Assembly (NCBI RefSeq): GCF_030552475.1
Contig: NZ_JAUPED010000004.1
Location: forward strand, 62,001-126,000
DNA from: Mariniflexile sp. AS56
GTDB lineage: Bacteria; Bacteroidota; Bacteroidia; Flavobacteriales; Flavobacteriaceae
Length of the DNA: 64,000 nt
Direction: 5' to 3'
Under the pieces are notes generated by a model that had not been told where the DNA came from, did not search any database, and saw only the letters and a program-made list of their open reading frames with translations. The position numbers were made by a program, and so were the translations under genes. Shown here piece after piece: positions 35,131 through 43,768 of this stretch (its first letter is position 1; each line of letters begins with the position of its first letter).

Positions 35131-36105
35131 ATGTCCGTTTTCCCCGTTACCGCTTCAACAATTTCCGCCAAAGACCTGGGTGAGTTTATTAAAGAACGTT
35201 ACAACTTAGATAAAAATTTCAATTGTGAATTATTCAGAACAGGCATAAATCACACCTATTTTATTTCAGACACTAAAACTAAATATGTTTTACGAGTTTA
35301 CAGTTACAATTGGAGAGCAAAATCTGAAATTACCGAGGAGATTAAACTTTTAAATTTTCTAAAAGAAAACAACCTATCGGTCTCCTTCCCTATTCCAGAT
35401 ACAAACGGCACGTTTATTCACGATATAAATGCCCCTGAAGGTCAAAGATATGCCGTACTTTTTTCATTTGCAGAAGGAGGTAAAGTGAGATTCATGGATG
35501 ATGAAACCTGTTTCACTATAGGATCTTTGATGGCGCAATTTCATAATCTCACTAACAACAAATCAATGGATCGAGAGGTATATGACACAAAATCGATGCT
35601 TGAATTACCATTTCAACATTTAAAACAATACTTCTCTGAAACGTTACCAGAAATGGTGTATCTCAAAGAAGTTAATGACACGCTGAAACTGGCCGATTTT
35701 GAAAGTACTCAAAAAGGCCTTGTTCATTTAGATATTTGGTACGATAACATGGCTGTTTTAAATGAAAAAGAAATCACCTTTTTCGACTTTGACTTTTGCG
35801 GAAATGGAAGTCAGGTTTTAGATGTTGGCTATTTTTGCAAACAACTTTTTTATATAGAAACGGATAAAGAAATATACGAACGGAAGAAGCTACATTTCAT
35901 AAAGGGCTATTCGAGTGTTAGAACGATACCAAACCATGAATTAAAATTAATTCCAGAAGCGGGATTAGCTGTTTTCATTTATTATCTTGGTATCCAAGCG
36001 AAAAGGTTCGATTGGTCGAATATATTTCTATCTGAAAATTATTTAAAAATGTTTACTGGTAGATTAAAATCTTGGATTGAATACAATAACGAACATGCAC
36101 ACTAA
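35131..36105 (+). CDS. Aminoglycoside phosphotransferase-like kinase
   Basis: I use the ATG at 35131, giving 324 residues starting MSVFPVTAS; a TTG at 35056 overlapping mutB is less likely. The kinase-like fold shows a Lys/Arg-rich N-lobe (YVLRVYSYNWRAKSEITEE), the catalytic loop LVHLDIWYDNMAV and the metal motif FFDFDFCG, as in APH/homoserine-kinase-type small-molecule kinases. The substrate cannot be read from the sequence. The Crp-like gene starts inside its last codons. Confidence 0.85.
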   Translation: MSVFPVTASTISAKDLGEFIKERYNLDKNFNCELFRTGINHTYFISDTKTKYVLRVYSYNWRAKSEITEEIKLLNFLKENNLSVSFPIPDTNGTFIHDINAPEGQRYAVLFSFAEGGKVRFMDDETCFTIGSLMAQFHNLTNNKSMDREVYDTKSMLELPFQHLKQYFSETLPEMVYLKEVNDTLKLADFESTQKGLVHLDIWYDNMAVLNEKEITFFDFDFCGNGSQVLDVGYFCKQLFYIETDKEIYERKKLHFIKGYSSVRTIPNHELKLIPEAGLAVFIYYLGIQAKRFDWSNIFLSENYLKMFTGRLKSWIEYNNEHAH

Positions 36106-36679
36106 AAACACCATTATACTTGAGATTTTTAAAGACATTCCCTTTTCTGAAGATGAAAGCATTCATATAGAAAGTAAACTTGAAAAACTCACCATAAAAA
36201 AAGGAGATATCCTTTTAAACGCTGGCAAGAGTGTTAACCATCAATACTTTGTTTCAGACGGGTGTTTAAGGACCTGCTATACCGACAACTCAGGAAAAGA
36301 ACACACCATACAATTTGCAATTAAAAACTGGTGGATAAGTGATTACACCGCTTTTTTCTCAACAACCAAAGCCGTTATGAGTATTGAATGTATTCAAGAC
36401 GCTGTGATATATAAAATTTCTAGAGAAGACATGGACGCTTTGTGCGTTGAAATCCCGCAATTAGAAACCTTCTTCAGAAAAAAAATGGAAGGCGCCTTCG
36501 CAAATTTTCAAAAAAGAATACTTGGAGGCTTATCTCAATCTGCTAAAGAAAGATACGCCTCATTTATAAACACCTACCCAAACATAGAACAAAGCGTAAA
36601 AAACTACCACATCGCCTCATATCTAGGGGTTACCACAGAAACTTTAAGTAGAATTAGAAAAGAATTGACCAAAGACTAG
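36095..36679 (+). CDS. Crp/Fnr-family transcription regulator
   Basis: The protein is 194 residues from the ATG at 36095. It has a cyclic-nucleotide-binding-like barrel (KGDILLNAGKSVNHQYFVSDG) and a C-terminal winged helix (HIASYLGVTTETLSRIRKEL). It lacks the Cys set of Fnr and the phosphate-binding loop of Crp, so the signal is unknown. It overlaps the kinase gene by 11 bp. The DJ-1-like lipoprotein gene 88 bp downstream has its own promoter-like element and could be a target. Confidence 0.88.
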   Translation: MHTKNTIILEIFKDIPFSEDESIHIESKLEKLTIKKGDILLNAGKSVNHQYFVSDGCLRTCYTDNSGKEHTIQFAIKNWWISDYTAFFSTTKAVMSIECIQDAVIYKISREDMDALCVEIPQLETFFRKKMEGAFANFQKRILGGLSQSAKERYASFINTYPNIEQSVKNYHIASYLGVTTETLSRIRKELTKD

Positions 36680-36719
36680 TTTCTTATCATACATCAATTT
36701 TTTTACGACTTTAGATACA

Positions 36720-36727
36720 TAGTTTTG
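36720..36727 (+). promoter_or_regulatory. Candidate -7 promoter element for the DJ-1-like gene
   Basis: TAGTTTTG matches TAnnTTTG and lies 40 bp before the start codon. The upstream region at the right distance is T-rich but has no clear TTG. Confidence 0.4.
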
Positions 36728-36767
36728 TAACATCATTTAAAAACGGATTTACTAAAACATTAAAACT

Positions 36768-37562
36768 ATGAAACTTTTACTGGCATCAATGGCTGTTATT
36801 ATTGGGCTTACCTCATGTAATAACCTTCCTAAAAAGAAAGAACAAACAGAAAATTTATCTACAACAAAAACAGAAAAAATGAAAAAAATATTATTTGTAT
36901 TAACAAGTCACGACGAACTTGGCAACACGGGTGAAAAAACAGGATTTTGGGTTGAAGAATTTGCAGCTCCTTATTACCTTTTAAAAGATAAAGGCGTAGA
37001 AATCACTTTAGCTTCACCAAAAGGAGGACAACCACCTATAGACCCGAAAAGTGAATTACCAGATTTCCAAACACCAGCAACCGTTAGGTTTAATGCAGAT
37101 AAAGAAACTCAGGCCATTTTATCGAAAACATTAAAATTGGAGTCTATTAATCAAGCAGATTACGACGCTGTATTTTACCCAGGTGGCCACGGCCCTTTAT
37201 GGGATTTAGCTGAAGATAAGCACTCAATAGCACTTATTGAAGCTTTCTATAAAAATAACAAACCTGTAAGTGCTGTTTGCCATGCACCAGGTATTTTTAG
37301 ACACACTAAGAATGCAGACGGTAGCCCTTTAGTAAACGGGAAAAAAGTAACAGGATTTTCAAATACTGAAGAAGAAGCTGTGCAATTAACCAAAATAGTT
37401 CCTTTTTTAGTTGAAGATATGCTAAAGGAAAACGGCGGAAAATTCTCAAAAGGTGACGATTGGGGACCATATGCTGTTGAAGACGGCTTATTAATTACAG
37501 GACAAAACCCAGCATCATCAGAACTTGTTGCTGAATTATTATTAAAAAGATTGGAAAAATAA
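36768..37562 (+). CDS. DJ-1/PfpI-family lipoprotein (possible glyoxalase III/chaperone)
   Basis: The 264-residue protein begins with a lipobox (AVIIGLTSCNN, Cys17), followed by a DJ-1/PfpI domain. The nucleophile elbow is AVCHAPGIF with Cys near 172, preceded by FYPGGHGPLWDLAE; the ETGFWVEE-like segment (EKTGFWVEEFAAPYYLL) supplies the acidic residue. HchA-type members act on methylglyoxal or damaged proteins in the cytoplasm; here export to the envelope is predicted, which is unusual. If an internal Met near residue 38 were used instead, the protein would be cytoplasmic. Confidence 0.88.
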   Translation: MKLLLASMAVIIGLTSCNNLPKKKEQTENLSTTKTEKMKKILFVLTSHDELGNTGEKTGFWVEEFAAPYYLLKDKGVEITLASPKGGQPPIDPKSELPDFQTPATVRFNADKETQAILSKTLKLESINQADYDAVFYPGGHGPLWDLAEDKHSIALIEAFYKNNKPVSAVCHAPGIFRHTKNADGSPLVNGKKVTGFSNTEEEAVQLTKIVPFLVEDMLKENGGKFSKGDDWGPYAVEDGLLITGQNPASSELVAELLLKRLEK

Positions 37563-37584
37563 ACAAGTCCTAAACTTTATACAT

Positions 37585-37626
37585 AAAAAACCGCTGTTTG
37601 AGTAAATACTCAAACAGCGGTTTTTT
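37585..37626 (+). terminator. Intrinsic terminator after the DJ-1-like gene
   Basis: Twenty-base complementary arms (AAAAAACCGCTGTTTGAGTA and its complement) are separated by two bases and followed by a T run. It ends the plus-strand unit that started at udk or at 36720. Confidence 0.92.
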
Positions 37627-37694
37627 TTTAAGATAGATAGTTTGCTTCGATAAACGACGAATTATAAATCTGCTATCCCTAATAAATCTACATA

Positions 37695-37732
37695 AAAAAG
37701 CCAACCCTATAACTTGTATGGGTTGGCTTTTT
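37695..37732 (-). terminator. Intrinsic terminator after the M16 protease gene
   Basis: A 13-bp stem AAAAAGCCAACCC / GGGTTGGCTTTTT with a 12-nt loop lies 16 bp beyond the protease stop on the minus strand. Confidence 0.88.
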
Positions 37733-37748
37733 AAAAATAAAAGTAAAA

Positions 37749-40517
37749 TTAATCTACTTTCTTTTCTTCATTTGTAATAGGTTGTTCAACAAAATCGCCT
37801 GCATTTACAACCGTCCACTTATCAAAAGTTTTGTAATATTTTTTAATTACTTTATTAATATCTGCAACTGTTAATGAGGTGATTTTAGTTTCAATAGCTT
37901 CATGAAAGCCCATGTCTCTGCCATAATACAAGTTATTGTTTATCATGGACGACAACTCGTTATCTTTAGCTCTCGACACGTTTTCACCTTGTACCCAACT
38001 AGTAACAGCAACCTCTAATTCTTCTTCTGTAATACCGTCTTTAATAAAACGTTCTATTTCTTCTTTAAAACCCGTTTGTACTTTTGCAGCATTCTCTGGC
38101 GCATAAATAGCATAAACCAGTAAAGACGATTTCTTATCATTCTTATCGGCATCAACACGCATTTGTCCACCTGCACCATAACTAACACCGTCTTGTTGAC
38201 GCAAACGTGTTGTTATTCTAGAACTCAAAACACCACCTCCAAAAACTTGACTTGCTATTTGTAAAGCAGCATAATCTTCATCAACTTGACTTCCTTCAAA
38301 AGATAAAATACCTAAACTAAAAGCATTCTTCTTATCGGGTGTTTTAATATTTTCATTTACAGCTTTATTGGAAGAAAACTTATCTGCTATAGGTGTGTAT
38401 GTTTTTTTCGATTTAAAATCAGCATACTCCTTTTCGAAATAATTTTTAATAGTTTCCTCATTAATATTTCCGATAGCAATTAAAGTCGCACTATTTGAAA
38501 TACCATAAAACGTGTTATAATAATCTTGCATCGCTTTAACTGAAACTGCTTTTATCTCTTCAATATCTTCCTCGATAGTGGTTACATGCAATGGATGTCC
38601 TTTTTTATAAGAATCATTTAATAAGGACAATTTTTTACTTGCTAAAAACTGAGGTTCTGTTTTATTTTGTTCAATACCTGCTAATTCCTGAGTTTTAAGT
38701 TTTTCAAGTTCATCAGCATCAAATTTTGGATTTTTCAACATATCTGTCATTAATGCCAAGGTCTCCATAAGATACGCTTCCGTAGTGCTAATATTTGCTG
38801 TAACACGACCGTTAGAGCCACCAAAACCAATAGAAGATTTTATAGCACTCAACTTATCTTCAATATCCTGTCTAGAGTTATTTTTAGACCCTTTATTTAG
38901 CATTCTAGCTGTATAACTTGCTACACGACCTTTGTTCATAAAGTCATTTACATTACCTGTTCTAAAGGTAAAAGATAGCGTTACCGTTTTACCACGATTG
39001 TCTTTATTTATAAAACCATACTCAATAGGTGTTTTTGATAAAGTTCCTGAATCTAATCTTTTCTGAATATTATCATAAGACACATCGAACGCCTCGCCTG
39101 CTCCATAACCTTCTTTTCCTTTATAACTAGCAACTAAGGCTTCTACACCTTCGGTGTGTTCAATTTCTACACGAATAGGCTGCTTACTAGGAACAAATTC
39201 ACCTACAGTTCTATTTGTATTTATTAAATAACGTTGAATAGCTGCATTCACTTTTTCTACAGTCATCGTTTCAACGCGATCACGTTGAATAAATGACAAT
39301 CTCCAATCGCCTGCACCAATAAATTCACTCATATAAGTTCCTAAATATGCCGAATTTCTACTTATTTGATCATAACCCTTTAGTAAATTAGCTTTAGCTC
39401 TGTTAACCTCTTCTTCGGTTACAGGTTTATCTTTAAGTCCATCTAAAACAGACAACAAAGTCGATTCAGCTTCAGCCAAAGATTTATCAGAAGGCACATC
39501 TACATTAATATATAAAAATGATGGCTCTTTTGTTACTGGTGCATAAGACCAAACAGTCGATGCTTTTTTACCATCAACCAAAGCTTTATAAAGTCTCCCT
39601 GAAGGTTGGTCTGTTAAAATTTGTTCTGCAACAGCCATAGCCGCATAATCTTCATGAGATCCTGCCGAGATATGATAAAGCGTTGATACAATTTGTAAAT
39701 CACCCACTCTACTCACGCTAACACGTTTTTGACCATCTTGAGCAGGCTCTATAGTAGGAATATCTCTTAATGGAATATTAGGGTTTTTAATACCAGAAAA
39801 CTTCTTCTCAATTAGGGCCAAAGTTTTATCGGTTTCAAACTTTCCAGTAACCATTAATACAGCGTTATCTGGACGGTAATATTTTTTATAAAAAGCTTTT
39901 AAATTATCAATTGGAACACGCTCAATATCAGAACGGTTACCAATGGTTGAATTACCGTAATTATGCCACATATATGCAGCACTAATCACCTTTTGCATTA
40001 ACACTCTTGATGGCGAATTTTCACCGCTCTCAAATTCATTTCTAACTACCGAAAATTCAGACTCCAAATCCTTTTTCGCTATATATGAATTAATCATTCG
40101 GTCTGCTTCTAAATCTAAAGCCCAATCTAAATTTTCATCATTCGCATTAAAGGCTTCATAATAATTGGTTCTGTCGTAATAAGTAGTTCCATTAGGTCTT
40201 GCCCCTCTAGCCGTTAATTCCTTTGGTATATCTGGATGATTTGGGGTGCCTTTAAACACCATATGCTCTAATAAATGCGCCATTCCTTTCTCGCCATACC
40301 CTTCATGCCTCGACCCTACTAAATAGGTGATATTCACCGTGATAGTCTGAGAGGAATTATCTGGAAACAACAGCACTTTCATACCGTTATCAAGCATATA
40401 CTCACTGATACCTTCAACACTCGCTATTTTCTTTATTTGAGCCTGTGCCACTACAGACATAGAGGCTAACACAATAAATAGCGTAAATGATTTCATTTTT
40501 TGATTGATTTTTCTCAT
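37749..40517 (-). CDS. M16-family zinc metalloprotease, two-domain periplasmic form
   Basis: The 922-residue protein has a signal peptide (FIVLASMSVVAQA) and two M16 repeats. The first holds the inverted zinc motif HLLEH (HxxEH) followed by the distal Glu region; the second half (from about residue 500) is the inactive partner with the typical R/Y substrate-anchoring region near GVSYGAGGQMR. It likely degrades peptides in the periplasm. It is a single-gene unit with its own terminator. The ATG at 40517 is used; one 7 codons later is also possible. Confidence 0.93.
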   Translation of the reverse strand: MRKINQKMKSFTLFIVLASMSVVAQAQIKKIASVEGISEYMLDNGMKVLLFPDNSSQTITVNITYLVGSRHEGYGEKGMAHLLEHMVFKGTPNHPDIPKELTARGARPNGTTYYDRTNYYEAFNANDENLDWALDLEADRMINSYIAKKDLESEFSVVRNEFESGENSPSRVLMQKVISAAYMWHNYGNSTIGNRSDIERVPIDNLKAFYKKYYRPDNAVLMVTGKFETDKTLALIEKKFSGIKNPNIPLRDIPTIEPAQDGQKRVSVSRVGDLQIVSTLYHISAGSHEDYAAMAVAEQILTDQPSGRLYKALVDGKKASTVWSYAPVTKEPSFLYINVDVPSDKSLAEAESTLLSVLDGLKDKPVTEEEVNRAKANLLKGYDQISRNSAYLGTYMSEFIGAGDWRLSFIQRDRVETMTVEKVNAAIQRYLINTNRTVGEFVPSKQPIRVEIEHTEGVEALVASYKGKEGYGAGEAFDVSYDNIQKRLDSGTLSKTPIEYGFINKDNRGKTVTLSFTFRTGNVNDFMNKGRVASYTARMLNKGSKNNSRQDIEDKLSAIKSSIGFGGSNGRVTANISTTEAYLMETLALMTDMLKNPKFDADELEKLKTQELAGIEQNKTEPQFLASKKLSLLNDSYKKGHPLHVTTIEEDIEEIKAVSVKAMQDYYNTFYGISNSATLIAIGNINEETIKNYFEKEYADFKSKKTYTPIADKFSSNKAVNENIKTPDKKNAFSLGILSFEGSQVDEDYAALQIASQVFGGGVLSSRITTRLRQQDGVSYGAGGQMRVDADKNDKKSSLLVYAIYAPENAAKVQTGFKEEIERFIKDGITEEELEVAVTSWVQGENVSRAKDNELSSMINNNLYYGRDMGFHEAIETKITSLTVADINKVIKKYYKTFDKWTVVNAGDFVEQPITNEEKKVD

Positions 40518-40718
40518 ATTTAAATTATTGTTTTGCTAAAAATAGTAATTCTATTTAAACAAAGTGTTAAATACATTACATTTTAATATCAAATGTTAAC
40601 TATATCACATCTATAGTCTTAAATTGTTCAAATTTTCTTTTAGTTAACTGTTAACATTTTTGGTTTTTATTCCTAATAAATAATTGTATTTTTACCGTTC
40701 ATAAAACCAAATCATTTA

Positions 40719-41483
40719 ATGGGTAAAATCATTGCAATTGCAAATCAAAAGGGAGGCGTTGGAAAAACAACAACATCCATAAATTTAGCCGCTTCACTTG
40801 GCGTTCTAGAAAAGAAGGTATTACTTATTGACGCTGACCCTCAAGCAAATGCAACTTCTGGAATAGGAATTGATGTAGAAACTGTAGAAATAGGTACCTA
40901 CCAACTTTTAGAACATTCTAGCTCTGCAAGAGATGCTATTTTAAAAACAGAAACGCCTAATTTAGATATTATTCCTGCACATATCGACTTAGTAGCTATT
41001 GAAATAGAGCTAGTTGACAAAGAGAATAGAGAATATATGCTAAAGAAAGCACTGGAAGAAATTAAAGACGATTACGATTATATTTTAATTGATTGTGCAC
41101 CATCCTTAGGTCTGTTAACACTTAACGCTTTAACTGCTGCCAATGCCGTTATCATCCCAATTCAGTGTGAATATTTTGCACTTGAAGGTTTAGGTAAGCT
41201 TTTAAACACGATAAAAAGTGTTCAAAAAATACACAACCCCGAATTAGACATAGAAGGTTTATTACTAACTATGTACGATTCGCGTTTAAGATTGTCTAAC
41301 CAAGTAGTTGAAGAGGTTCAAAAACACTTTAACGACATGGTTTTTCAAACAATTATACAACGAAATGTAAAACTAAGTGAAGCACCAAGTTTTGGTGAAA
41401 GCATTATCAATTACGATGCTTCCAGTAAAGGAGCGAGCAACTACTTAAGTTTAGCAAAAGAAATTATCATTAAAAACGCATAA
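40719..41483 (+). CDS. parA: ParA-family chromosome partitioning ATPase
   Basis: The 254-residue ATPase has the deviant Walker A KGGVGKTTTS (residues 9-18), Walker A' LIDADPQANAT and Walker B DYILIDCAPSLG. The short N-terminus without HTH marks the chromosomal Soj type. It acts with ParB, whose gene follows after 2 bp, in origin segregation. Confidence 0.96.
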   Translation: MGKIIAIANQKGGVGKTTTSINLAASLGVLEKKVLLIDADPQANATSGIGIDVETVEIGTYQLLEHSSSARDAILKTETPNLDIIPAHIDLVAIEIELVDKENREYMLKKALEEIKDDYDYILIDCAPSLGLLTLNALTAANAVIIPIQCEYFALEGLGKLLNTIKSVQKIHNPELDIEGLLLTMYDSRLRLSNQVVEEVQKHFNDMVFQTIIQRNVKLSEAPSFGESIINYDASSKGASNYLSLAKEIIIKNA

Positions 41484-41485
41484 AT

Positions 41486-42397
41486 ATGGCTAAGGCAATT
41501 AAAAAACAAGCTTTAGGAAGAGGTTTATCAGCATTATTAAAAGATCCAAGTAACGATATTCAATCGGCACAAGATAAAAATGCCGATAAAGTTGTTGGAA
41601 ATATAATTGAATTGGATATTGCTTTTATTGAAGTAAATCCGTTTCAACCGCGTACTAATTTTAGTGAAGAATCACTACGAGAATTAGCGACATCTATTAA
41701 GGAATTAGGTATTATTCAGCCAATAACCGTTAGGAAATTAGGCTTTAACCAATACCAATTAGTATCTGGGGAGCGTCGTTTTAGAGCTTCTAAATTATTA
41801 GGTTTAGAAACCATTCCGGCATACATACGTATTGCCAACGATCAAGAATCGTTAGAAATGGCCTTGGTTGAAAATATTCAACGTCAAGATTTAGACCCTA
41901 TTGAAATTGCCTTATCCTACCAACGCTTAATTGATGAAATTAATTTAACGCAAGAGCAAATGAGTGAACGTGTTGGTAAAAAACGTTCTACCATCACCAA
42001 TTATTTGCGTTTGTTACGCTTAGACCCCATTATCCAAACAGGTATGCGTGATGGGTTTATTTCTATGGGACATGGTCGTGCTTTAATTACTATTGAAGAC
42101 ACTAGTATTCAGTTAGACATTTACGAAAAAGTACTTTCAAATGAATTATCTGTTCGAGATACTGAAAGTCTGGTTCGTAACTACAATACCACCCAAGAAG
42201 TAAAAGTAGCACCTAAAAATCAAGAACCTGAAGCATCTCCAAGCCATATAAAAGAAGGGATTAAAACCTTTTCGGAATACTTTGGACATAAAATAGACGT
42301 TAAAGTCTCTAAGAATGGAAAAGGAAAAATTACGATTCCGTTTCATTCTGAAGAAGATTTTAATCGTATTAAAAAATTAGTTGAAGGTGCCAAATAA
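41486..42397 (+). CDS. parB: ParB-family chromosome partitioning protein
   Basis: The 303-residue protein has the CTP-binding N-domain with NPFQPRTNFSEESLRELA and SGERRFRASKLLG, the HTH (TQEQMSERVGKKRSTITNYLRLL) and a C-terminal dimerization region. It loads at parS sites; no parS was noticed in this window. It overlaps the next gene by 17 bp. Confidence 0.95.
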   Translation: MAKAIKKQALGRGLSALLKDPSNDIQSAQDKNADKVVGNIIELDIAFIEVNPFQPRTNFSEESLRELATSIKELGIIQPITVRKLGFNQYQLVSGERRFRASKLLGLETIPAYIRIANDQESLEMALVENIQRQDLDPIEIALSYQRLIDEINLTQEQMSERVGKKRSTITNYLRLLRLDPIIQTGMRDGFISMGHGRALITIEDTSIQLDIYEKVLSNELSVRDTESLVRNYNTTQEVKVAPKNQEPEASPSHIKEGIKTFSEYFGHKIDVKVSKNGKGKITIPFHSEEDFNRIKKLVEGAK

Positions 42398-42998
42398 ACT
42401 TTTTACAGCCACTCTATTTTCACTATTATTTTGCTGCTTTGTAACAGCGCAAGACAAAAACAAAAAAAAAGAGCTACCCGAAGGCCTTATTATCGATTCC
42501 ATTATAACGGTTAAAAAACCCTATAATCCGCTTTCGCCTGCAAAAGCTGCTTTTTACTCGGCTGTATTGCCTGGTTTAGGGCAAGCCTACAACAAAAGCT
42601 ACTGGAAAATCCCCATCGTTTATGGTGGGTTGGCAACGGGAATCTATTTTTACTCCACAAACAACAAAGAATACAACCGCTATAGAGATGCCTATAAAAG
42701 TAGACTTGCAGGTTTAACTACCGATGAGTTTTATTTTGATACCGAAGGAAACCAACTATCAACACCACGTGTAACCACAGATGGTTTAGAACGAGGTCAA
42801 GATTTTTACCGCAAAAACAAAGAAATTTCACTTTTGGTAACTATCGGTATTTATGCCTTAAACATTATTGATGCCAATGTAGATGCACATTTAATGCAAT
42901 ATAATGTAGATGAAAACCTATCTTTGGCACCACATTTTAGAATCAATGAGATTGATGCAACAAGTAATCTCGGACTAACTTTAAACTTTAAATTTTAA
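42381..42998 (+). CDS. DUF5683-type membrane protein with non-ATG start
   Basis: About 205 residues with a signal peptide (LFTATLFSLLFCCFVTAQ), then the PLSPAKAAFYSAVLPGLGQAYN motif typical of the family, and two or three hydrophobic segments. A stop codon lies directly before the TTG at 42381 in this frame, and the first ATG comes far too late, so translation must start at this TTG or the GTG at 42387. Function is unknown; it is commonly encoded between parB and dapB in this group. Confidence 0.8.
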   Translation: MKVPNKLFTATLFSLLFCCFVTAQDKNKKKELPEGLIIDSIITVKKPYNPLSPAKAAFYSAVLPGLGQAYNKSYWKIPIVYGGLATGIYFYSTNNKEYNRYRDAYKSRLAGLTTDEFYFDTEGNQLSTPRVTTDGLERGQDFYRKNKEISLLVTIGIYALNIIDANVDAHLMQYNVDENLSLAPHFRINEIDATSNLGLTLNFKF

Positions 42999-43000
42999 TT

Positions 43001-43705
43001 ATGAACATTGCTTTACTTGGATACGGAAAAATGGGACAAACCATTGAGCAAATTGCTATTAAACGTGGGCATACCATTGTTTTAACCGTTGATAAAGATG
43101 ATGAAGGGTATGATATTACAAAAGCCGATGTTGCTATAGATTTCAGTATTCCATCCGTAGCTTTTAATAATATTTCAAATTGTATAAATAACAAGGTTCC
43201 TGTAATTTCAGGAACAACAGGTTGGTTAGACAATTATGACCAAGCCGTTGCTTTATGTGAAGAAAAGAAAGGTGCTTTTATTTATGCTTCAAACTATAGT
43301 TTAGGTGTAAACATCTTTTTCGAGCTTAATAAAACGCTTGCAAAGATGATGAGTACTTTAAAACAGTACAATGTGACTATGGAAGAAATTCACCATACAC
43401 AAAAATTAGATGCTCCTAGCGGAACTGCCATTTCTTTAGCAAACGACATCATCGCTAACAATGCAAATTTTGAAGCTTGGAAATTAGAAGAGACTGCAGA
43501 TAAAACCATTCCTATCGCTGCAAAACGTATTGCAGATGTTCCAGGAACGCACACCGTGAATTACGAAAGTGAAGTCGATACTATTTCCATAGAACACGTG
43601 GCACATACCAGGCAAGGTTTTGCTTTAGGTGCCGTTATTGCTGCAGAATGGATTGCGGGTAAAACAGGCGTTTTCACAATGAACGATGTGTTAAATATTG
43701 GTTAA
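43001..43705 (+). CDS. dapB: 4-hydroxy-tetrahydrodipicolinate reductase
   Basis: The 234-residue enzyme has the NAD(P)-binding GYGKMGQTIEQ (residues 7-17) and the active-site motif EIHHTQKLDAPSGTA near 131-145. It reduces hydroxy-tetrahydrodipicolinate in the lysine/diaminopimelate pathway. It is somewhat shorter than the E. coli enzyme, as usual for Bacteroidota. It follows the DUF5683 gene by 2 bp. Confidence 0.96.
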   Translation: MNIALLGYGKMGQTIEQIAIKRGHTIVLTVDKDDEGYDITKADVAIDFSIPSVAFNNISNCINNKVPVISGTTGWLDNYDQAVALCEEKKGAFIYASNYSLGVNIFFELNKTLAKMMSTLKQYNVTMEEIHHTQKLDAPSGTAISLANDIIANNANFEAWKLEETADKTIPIAAKRIADVPGTHTVNYESEVDTISIEHVAHTRQGFALGAVIAAEWIAGKTGVFTMNDVLNIG

Positions 43706-43768
43706 CAGCCACAAAACGCGTAACAACCTGACTAAGTTTAGCTACTAAAACAATAAAAAACTACGATT

